Shown piece by piece: positions 46,401 through 52,472 of a stretch of DNA of 52,472 nucleotides. Source of the DNA: Ectocarpus siliculosus (lineage: Eukaryota > Sar > Phaeophyceae > Ectocarpales > Ectocarpaceae); contig FN649726.1 of NCBI GenBank assembly GCA_000310025.1, positions 2,816,146 through 2,868,617 on the forward strand. Reading direction: 5' to 3'. Position numbers and translations under genes: made by a program. Position 1 is the stretch's first letter. Every line of letters starts with the position of its first letter. The notes beneath the pieces are model-generated. The model searched no databases and had not been told where the DNA came from. It saw only the letters and a list, made by a program, of their open reading frames with translations.

Positions 46401-49400
46401 GCTGCCATTTTCGTTGTACAGTAGTGCTTGGGATCGTTCCTTCTCAACCTCGATTGCAGCGTGAACTCCCTCACCATCACCTCCCTAACCCCAACAATGA
46501 AACACTTGCTGGCATGGGCGAAGCTTGCTTTTCTTATGTACCACTGCGAAACAACGATAAACAGAACTGGGGTCCTCATCTGCCGACAGCGCCAAAGAAC
46601 CCAACTCCAAAAACAAGCTTGACTCTCATTTTCAGCAACTGTTGCCCTCATCACGCCAACAATCGAAGGAAAGCACCGCAGGAGGTAAAGGCGGAGAATT
46701 CCTCCCGTGTTACCACGGCCGACGAGTCAAAAACAACCACCGAGAGGATTACACCGGCAGCCAGCGTAGATGGTACCAGAAGAAAGAGAAGCCAACATAA
46801 CCGTTCGATTGATACAGATATTGTTCTCTTCTGCGCTGCTTGGTATTCCCCGATTGGTCTCCGAGTGTGCTTTCCCCCTACTTTCATATAAAACCTCAAC
46901 GAGGCTTGACATGTCCATGGAGGGAAAAAATGCGGAGCTTTCTCTCACGATCAACACGAAGGCATGAATCCAAAAAAGAGCCATTGTGCAGGACACGTGC
47001 GCCTTGCGTTTGGTGTGAATCACGGCAAGAAAAATCGCAAAATGGTGTTTTGACCCCGGCTGGTGAGCCGAAAACGTGTACTCGTACAAGCTAAATCGTA
47101 GACCCTGGCGTCCAGATTGGACGGGATGATACAACAAAGAGACCCAGCGGTCGGGGTCCACACGAACGACACTACTCCGGTACCGATACGATGCGTCATC
47201 CAGCGTCAGGGCCACCTCTTGTCTCTTTTTCCAGGGATACAGCAGTGCTTTCATGGCGAATGTCGCCCCCAACAAACGTCCTATGCATCAGTACTCCCGC
47301 GGCGCACACGCGAGCGCTCACGCCCCTGCGCGCGTCCTCACCTCCGGATAATCTTCTCGGCTGTGGCCACCTCCTCGAGCGCGGTCTGCATGTCGAACCG
47401 GGCGTTGTCCGCCGCCCTCGCGGCCAGCTCCTGGGCGTTGGCGGCGATAGCCAGTACAACCTGAACATGCACACACAAATACGAGAGACATATGCATGCA
47501 CACACAAAGACAAGCGCATTCGTTCAAATCGCCTCCCGCACACGCGCAAGCCAAACGCATTCTTGTTCCCGTGGAACACTTCCCCTTCCGTGTCACGAAC
47601 ACCGTGCGCTATACCTCCCCGCAGCATATGCTAGCACCACTGTATACCGTAGGCAAACGCCACCACATCTCTCTTGCTGAGAGACGGAGCCCCCGCAGAA
47701 TGAAGTCAATCGATCGTGTGCGTGCACACATCACCACAAAATATACACTCTACAGTAATGATTGGGTTCTTGGATTTTGGGGATACGTACACAATGACAT
47801 TAATAAGCGTACCTCTAGCGCGGAGACGAGAAGCGACTCTTCCGTGTCTGCCGGCTCCATCTCGCCCATCGCCCCGCCACCACTGTTGTGGACAACTTTC
47901 ACCCTGTTGGACGTTTTTTTTTTTTTTGCGTCCATGCATGCAGCACACACGGGTGTGTACGCACGACACAGAAGAAAGCGGGGGAGCAGAAAAAGCAGAG
48001 CGTTGGGCGAGGGCAATGATTGAGCGAGAAAGCACCAACGATGACCAAAGGGCACGGCGGTGGAAGAAACATGACGAAAACCTTCAAGGGTGTCTGTCCT
48101 CCGCGCTTGAGTCTCCTGTTCGCGTTGTCGTGGACCAGGTGCTACTGCAGCAGTAGGGTCACAAAAATATGATGTTGCCGGAATGAATGCACTTGCTTGC
48201 ACATAGCAGGAACACCAATAATGAGAAAATATTTCCTTCAACTCCGGTCCTACTGCGTTGATAGGAGAACGATAAGGAATCAACTTAGAAAAATGCAACT
48301 GAAATAATACGCCTTCAACGAAAAAGTATCAGCAACCTCCGTTTCTTAGATCGCCTGTTATTTATTTCCCGACAGGCGGATGATATGAGTGAGTACAACG
48401 AAGAAAAAACTTACAACACCAATGCTAACAGGTGTTGGCGTGGGCAGGAGGGAAAGCGGTCCGTACGAGGAGCAGCATTGCAGTGGTCTGTATGACGTCC
48501 AGACTGCCAACAACGAGAACACAACTTGTGCGACGACACACAGGATCAACTTTCTTTGCACGAGAAAAGGAAAAGAAGACAAAACCGGTGATCGAAAGCC
48601 ACCAGCTGAAAGAGCACAAAAAACTCTTAAAAATCAAACGCAGATACAAACAACGAAGTAAAGCACACCGCACTTTCCAGACCGGTCGATTGGTGCGTAT
48701 AAATACGACACACCCATGCCAACCATCCAATGCGGAAATACTTGATTCAAGTGATGTTACACGTACGAATTTACCCCCCGCTGTGATGATTCGGCCCTCT
48801 CAAGGTTCCCAAACAGGTGCCGTACGAAAAGATAGATGGATACGCTCGTGTATAATCAATGCGAGAAATGAAGTCAAATGTATTCTTTCTCATGCATTTC
48901 CCGTCCAAGCACCGTGTACCCTACATTTCTACCGCAAGTACCCGGGTACTAACCTTGTCCTTTATATACCCCATATGTAGGCTATGTACTAACTAACCTG
49001 TCCTTTACCCCCGTGCCGAGGATATCGAGCTCTTCGAAGAGCTGCTCGGCCGACTCCATGAGAGACACCGCTTGTTCCGCGTACTCGTTGGCCGGCTTGG
49101 CGTCCTGGCAAATGGGAAGGAAATTTTTCAGAGACAAAAAAATTACGAGGGCATGCATACATGGCTCAGAAAAGGGAGGGAAAAAGAGACCGGTGGAAGC
49201 AACGTGATTGGTACATCCTACATGCACGGGCCGTGTTGCCACGATGGTGGCGCTTGCATGCGATACCAGAAGAGACCAGGACGCGTCGAGCATTTCTGGC
49301 GTGAAAACGACCGGGGTCAGACAGACCATTGAGCAGCAACAGCTTCAACTTTCCTTTTTCTTTATCGATCGTGTAACACCTACAATACCTCCGGGGGGAG

Positions 49401-49869
49401 GAGGGGATCAATTCCTTAGTATTTCGTCCATCATCAATGAAAGACTTGCATCAAGCCTACAGCAGCATTTACCTACAAAAGGTCCGCGAATTCTCACGCG
49501 CCGGTTAGGGGTGTCTGATGGATTAGTGGTAGGAAAGGGGGTGACTTGAACGTGCGCTTCGAACCCCGGGGCCTTTTGCGCAAACGAGATCAACTGCTTG
49601 CGTGAAACACACACCAAACACATCTACGACATCTACTAAAACAACAAGTGAGCGTGCCGCGTACATCCTCGATTAAAGCTCGATTCGGATTAGGCAGCAA
49701 ACGCGACCGCCCCCTTGTTGTAGCATAGCACATGCCCGTGCTAGGCATCGTGTGCTACGCCGCACCTTGACAGCGTCGCAGTACTCCTCGTGAGCGGCGT
49801 CAGCGGCCGCCTCGAGCCGCTCCTTCAGCTCCCCGAACATGTCCGTCGCGATCGTACCCGACCTGAAAC

Positions 49870-49902
<33 letters not shown>

Positions 49903-51417
49903 CTAAGGGCGCCGTTCGTTCGTTCGTTCGTTCGTTCGCTCGCCATGCCACAAGAGTATTTTAATCAGCGCCTGGTTCGCCGACACAAGAAAACAAGAAA
50001 TGTAAAGGGGCCCGAAACCCTGCATTGTAAGATAGCAAACCACTTCCGTACCCTTTGAGGGCAATAAAAAAACCACAACAAGCGACTTACAGCGAGCGAC
50101 TACTGTAAGCATTCTTCCGCCTGAGACAACGGAAGCACGGGCTCCTCCTGCCGCTAAAACCATCAAAGTAACGGCCCGTGCTATCGGCCAGACCAAAACA
50201 GGCGACTACAAATATTAACAACGATGGCTGCAACAATCACCCAACACAACACGCCTACAAGTAGACAACGGCCTGGGTACACACCCAACAGCCCCGCTCT
50301 ATAAGGTGCCATCTCAATCGAGCCTTGCTGCGTTCTTCAACACCACAGGGGGATGAAAACGTGCACCAGGTACGGTAACAAGCGTACCGGATCTTCTCGA
50401 CGGCCTTGGAAAGGAAGCCAAGAGCCTTGCGAGCGCGCTGGACGTCCGCGCGCACCTGTGCAAACCGGGAAAACGGGAAGTGTTCGAGTGAGTGGTAAAA
50501 GGGGGCCACAGCCAAACCAGGTTCAAAAACCAGCCGCAACTTATGGAACAAAAACGGACACCATGGCGAACGCGCCTACCGTGGTGGAAAATGAAGCCGT
50601 GCATCGGGCAATGGAATGGAATAGGGAAGAAAAATCGATGGATCCCACAGCAATCAAAACGCACACATGTAAGTGGAGATGAACACCAAAACGTATATAA
50701 TTGGCTTGTCAACAGGGATGGAATCGGCCCAGGCATCAACAAAAGAGCACACGGCAGCGTGTCGACTCAGTGCCAGTGAGCATCCAACTGACGATGGCCC
50801 GTCTGCAAAGACAAGCATGTATCGAGCAACGGCTAACGACGTGCAGCACCAATCGACAGTCAGTCTTCCACTTCCCTCCACCAATCACAATCAACAGCTT
50901 TGGGTGGTGCTACAGACGTGAACACTCGCCTTGCCGTCCTGTCCCCCCCAACCCGCAACCCGCAGGCGAAGTACCTACAATCTATATGCTTGTTGGTCGC
51001 TACGCTAGTTGGTAAAAACCGCTCGCCACTGACGACTGACGGTGTGAAAGGGGTGATGAAAACACACGAACCGGTGTGCTCAATCCGAGGGCGCTTCTGC
51101 CGTTCAAGCGCACTCACTACCTGCGGTGCCCCCCCCGTAACGACACCTTCCCGGAGGAAAGCGGGGGAACTACGCAACCCTTCAAACTGTGGTGTGCCTC
51201 ATGCTACCACGTCAACTCGGCCGCGGCGAGCAGACGACACACACCGCAACCGCCACCACCACCACCACCACCACCACAGCAACAGGGGTACCCTACGTCG
51301 ACCACGGCACCCTCGTTTAGTCCATCTCAGCTCACCTCACGCGCCGCTTTCCTCGAAGCACGCGAGGCGTCTTCCGCCTGAGCCTCCGCCACCAGCACGC
51401 CGACCACCAGCCTGGCT
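42179..51417 (-). CDS. Coiled-coil protein of unknown function, C-terminal 14 exons
   Basis: Exons, all in phase: 51417-51336, 50455-50388, 49862-49766, 49104-48998, 47903-47813, 47460-47342, 46033-45970, 45684-45592, 45397-45259, 45107-45088, 44988-44863, 44134-43912, 43471-43219, 42503-42179 (stop TAG/TGA-type end after DFDYD). About 601 residues; the start lies beyond the window or was not found. The first ten exons are helical and charged, typical of coiled coil (ADVQRARKALGFLSKAVEK, DMFGELKERLEAAADAAHEE, NEYAEQAVSLMESAEQLFEE, ANAQELAARAADNARFD, VELEERRARTECDEAEEKEE). A less helical segment, AGCVFGEWADDAKLHGIE, is unrecognised. Then LVSKVQLLRDLRELQAEAKA, a basic RRRRTAARREGGGRR, a Ser-rich part with KGKKRNKGSKAMG, an acidic tract (13 Asp in a row), and a tail ending EEEDFDYD. 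It may be structural, perhaps cytoskeletal or nuclear; no family is assigned. Confidence 0.75.
43219..43471 (-). other. Acidic exon (Asp/Glu tract) of the coiled-coil gene
   Basis: Entered at ttcag|GA and left at AG|gtacgc. It encodes VDEDEDEDEDEDEV, then a Ser/Glu stretch, a run of 13 Asp from a GAC/GAT repeat, DGSTSSSEEDS and a more ordinary end (LGPLRKSAGLRGTAAR). The SSSEED segment looks like a CK2-type phosphorylation region. Repeat length is likely to vary between individuals. Confidence 0.8.
49867..49939 (+). repeat. (AAC)n and (GTTC)n microsatellites in an intron
   Basis: ACAACAAC repeats at about 49867-49902, then six GTTC units at about 49915-49938. They lie in the intron between exons 50388 and 49862 of the coiled-coil gene. 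Confidence 0.9.
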
Positions 51418-52472
51418 CTGTGGGGAGCGGTGGGGCGGGCATGAAAACACACGAGGCGGCGGGGCGGCACGCTAGCGTGAGCTTGAGGCCGACAACAAAC
51501 ACAACAACACAAAACATCGAAAAAACGTGGAGACAAAGTATTAGCACGACGGCCTGAACGCGAAAACTCTGCTGGCAAACAGGGCTGCTCCTTCAGAAAG
51601 GCTGCATGCTCAAGTACACCTGCTAACCACTCAGAAACCGCCACATTGTTTCGTTCATCCCTCGAACAAACGACACCCCGAGAGCTTGCCTGGTATTCTC
51701 GCTTATTCTACACCGCTGTTTGCTGTGGTGGACCATCCATCCACCGCGCGCACCAGTTTCTACACAAGCAAGCAGAAAAACACAATGCTGCGTCAAGAGG
51801 CGACCGCGACTAGACAGCTACGTGGACAGCCTCGGGGGGGAAAGACACACCCCCCGGCCCCCCACCCCATCGGGGTTGGGTTTTCGTCGCTTGGCAACGA
51901 CGTTGTAAAACAAGCCCCCCCCTCGGTGTTTGCCATCGGGATTGAGTTTTCGTCGCTTGGCAACGTCGTTGTAAAGAAGCCAATTCACATCGTGAACTCG
52001 GCAACCAGGTTACCGGTTTTTTTTTTTTAACTCTGTTTTTTTTTTGGCGGTAACGGTGAATGGTGGTCGAGTAGATCATGTTGTGCGGGGTGAAGAAACC
52101 TCACTCCGCGCAAGGGGGATGATCGCACCACGTTGTGTTAAAATGGTCAAGCATCCTCGAGGCAGCTACATAGTGCTTATAACTGTCTCTGGAAGTGAAC
52201 GCACCAGAAAATAAATTAAATCATACGCAGCTGTCATCCGTACGCAAGGAAGTAAGCACAAGATGCCGAACACCCTTAGCAGGATGCAGCTCACCCTTCA
52301 TGCGACTCGCCGAATACCTCACGGTGCTTCGCGCTTGGTGATGTGAGAGCCTGGTCCGGTGAGAACCCGGCGTGCTCCGTCCCGGCTTTGTAGGGATGCG
52401 AGGTCAATGGTCTAACGACTACGGCATGCACGACTATGAGTACACCCCCCCCCCACCCCCCCCCTCCCTCCT
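51418..52472. other. Right-hand end of the window without a supported gene
   Basis: Upstream exons of the coiled-coil gene could lie here or beyond the edge; none has convincing splice sites. It contains the 66-bp duplication, a T-run followed by GGCGGTAA (52048-52053 for GCGGTA) and a C-rich end (52446-52470). Confidence 0.4.
51868..51981 (+). repeat. Tandem duplication, period 66 bp
   Basis: CATCGGGGTTGGGTTTTCGT at 51868 and CATCGGGATTGAGTTTTCGT at 51934, both followed by CGCTTGGCAACG and GTTGTAAA. Two copies with a few mismatches. Confidence 0.85.

Noticed and set aside
46727-47275. 182-codon ORF on the minus strand and a 179-codon ORF on the plus strand (46352-46891)
   Set aside because: Both lie in the intron between exons 47342 and 46033 of the coiled-coil gene, which join in phase without them; no motif was seen.
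48070-48150. Possible extra exon (RLKRGGQTPLK) in the coiled-coil gene
   Set aside because: Its 34-nt length breaks the phase between 48998 and 47903, which join correctly without it.

Overview
This window is nuclear DNA of an intron-rich eukaryote with moderately high GC content. It most resembles a brown alga (Ectocarpus-like stramenopile); this is inferred from style, as no marker gene proves it. The pointers are very short exons (20 to 840 nt), GT-AG introns with two probable GC-AG ones, many CAG/CTG and homopolymer tracts, and a reverse transcriptase of a type I associate with algal LINEs. There is no operon structure, CRISPR array, rRNA or recognisable tRNA. Exon models were built by hand from reading-frame content, splice sites and phase, so single boundaries may be off.

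1-20045 (minus): one large gene of 28 phase-consistent exons, about 1,662 residues, with its 3' end outside the window. The predicted protein is a nuclear chromatin reader with, in order, a bromodomain, a low-complexity region, FYRN and FYRC, a second bromodomain, a PHD finger, an unrecognised region, a DDT domain with a following TWPEV motif, a third bromodomain and a SUMO-motif-bearing tail. Its introns hold a 589-bp fold-back element, a family of short dispersed repeats and a tandem repeat that copies a 5' splice site.

20046-26985: intergenic, with a 5'-truncated, frameshifted LINE fragment (22277-23562, plus). 26986-30224 (plus): a gene for a protein with two RRM RNA-binding domains; its second RRM is interrupted by an in-frame TAG.

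30225-39616: a transposon-rich zone. It has a cluster of GCGGTA motifs (31193-31544), two inverted duplicated blocks (31725-32905 and 38806-39616), a DNA transposon with 108-bp perfect inverted ends and TTAA-type flanks that contains an 875-bp assembly gap (32982-34424), and a minus-strand gene (35340-38533) that looks like a HUH/Rep-type endonuclease fused to AT-hooks and a PHD finger, with two apparent frameshifts and an Asp where the catalytic Tyr is expected.

39617-42178: microsatellite-rich intergenic DNA. 42179-51417 (minus): the last 14 exons (about 601 residues) of a coiled-coil protein of unknown function with a basic, then very acidic, C-terminus. 51418-52472 holds no gene that I can support.

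The host genes appear unrelated to each other. The Rep-like element and the TIR element are probably independent insertions that have built up in the interval between the RRM gene and the coiled-coil gene.
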